DNA of 64,000 nt from Acanthochromis polyacanthus. Its lineage: Eukaryota > Chordata > Actinopteri > Pomacentridae. Under the pieces are notes generated by a model. That model had not been told where the DNA came from. It ran no database searches and was given only the letters and a program-made list of their open reading frames with translations. The DNA lies in contig NC_067115.1 of NCBI RefSeq assembly GCF_021347895.1, forward strand, positions 12,422,064 through 12,486,063, written 5' to 3'. This document shows positions 62,962 to 64,000 of the stretch, piece by piece (within the stretch, counting starts at the first letter, position 1; each line of letters opens with the position of its first letter). Made by a program: the position numbers and the translations under genes.

Positions 62962-64000
62962 AACGAAATTCTATCCACCTTTTGTCTTGTTTCTCACTTC
63001 CACTTTCTCCTTTTATCTCCCATCTGCCATCCATGGTGTCTTTCATGCTTATTTGTGAGGTGTTAAAGCACCAGTTGAAGACCTTTTGTTTTTCTTGGCA
63101 CATGCCCCAACAAGTCCCAACAGTTTACTTCAGATGAGATCCAGTACAACATGGTATGACATAATAGTGCCCGAACTGTGTCACATCCAATGCCAAAATA
63201 ACCGCAGAAAAACATGTTCGGTGTTGTAAAACAATGATAAAGCAAATGATATATTATCAAACAGTGTCTGTAACCATGCTCCACTTTCCAACACTTTCCC
63301 AACATGGAACTAGGAAGGCAACATTGGATAGTTTCTGATATGACAACCAATCAAAATTCTCAGGGATTTGGCAGGTTTTTGGACATGCCAAGACGACTTT
63401 CTAGACATTTACCTTGCTGCATAAAGAAACTGTCACACTACCACTCTGTCACTTAAATGTTGGCCTAATGTCTTAGATTCCATCTAAACAATAGTTTAAT
63501 TATTCAAGCTCGTGCAGCTATAAACACATTTGTTTTTGGACATGTACCTATTATAATAAAATAGAACTTTCAGAAAGTAAGGTTTCTAATATGGATCTCT
63601 GTATCATAAATACATTTGTAATAATTAGTAGAGAATAACAAAAAAAGCCAGCCATTCAGAATTTTATCTTGAACTGCAAAAGCTGTGTTTTGTTTCTAAT
63701 GCTGTGTCTTATCTATGATGTGCCAGTTAATGTGCGGTAAACATGCTTCAAAATCTGTGACTATCTTTAATTTGTAGCCTGCCAACAGCAGGCAGAGGTG
63801 GGGCAGAAGCTAATCAGGTCAAACCAGACTTTCTGTTGTTTTCAAAGTTAGTTTTTCGCTATGTGAAAACACAACGACAATAAAGATTCTTGATTCAAAT
63901 GTCTACCATGAACATGAGAGTAACTCTGCACTTTGAAACAGGACCACTGACTCAAAACAATACATAATATAGAGTATGTCATTCATTTTCATGCTATGTG
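62962..64000. other. Right edge of window, nothing recognised
   Basis: AT-rich DNA without a recognised exon or repeat. It is either an RGS12 long-form intron or upstream flank. Confidence 0.5.

Overview
The window is vertebrate genomic DNA, most likely from a teleost fish. Small conserved exons sit in introns of 0.1 to 10 kb. Long (GT)n tracts, tRNA-derived SINEs, Tc1-, mariner- and piggyBac-like remnants, and L2- and RTE-type LINE pieces fill the rest. No prokaryotic, viral or organellar gene was seen.

Two protein genes were reconstructed by hand from splice sites, reading phase and family resemblance. Both are on the minus strand. RGS12 enters from the right: a candidate alternative first exon lies at 58450-58531. 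Thirteen exons between 54983 and 46314 encode an RGS domain, tandem Ras-binding domains and a GoLoco motif. A distal alternative last exon lies at 37149-37612 and ends in the PDZ ligand ATFV. The long-form exons for the PDZ and PTB domains are not in this window. DOK7 follows in the same direction: exons 1 to 8 run from 33533 to 10784 and give a 567-residue PH-PTB adaptor with two C-terminal YxxP motifs. Three further candidate exons at 8020-8091, 7509-7557 and 5977-5987 would give a longer C-terminus with a third YxxP.

The pair works at the plasma membrane. Dok-7 activates the kinase MuSK at the neuromuscular junction. RGS12 is a Gi/o GTPase accelerator and a Ras/Raf/G-alpha scaffold. The human order RGS12-HGFAC-DOK7 is partly kept, but no HGFAC exon was found in the 3.6 kb between the two genes.

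Layout: 1-4940 is a minisatellite of about 38 bp units with higher-order repeats and a spacer of about 205 bp. 5000-33533 is DOK7 with intronic transposon debris, including a Tc1 pseudogene, a TTAA-flanked MITE, a nested LINE insertion and a CpG-rich block. 33534-37148 is intergenic. 37149-58531 is RGS12. 58532-64000 is upstream or intron sequence with a SINE and an internally deleted RTE LINE flanked by a perfect 16 bp target-site duplication.

All exon boundaries are inferences from GT/AG sites and phase. No alignment or expression data were available.
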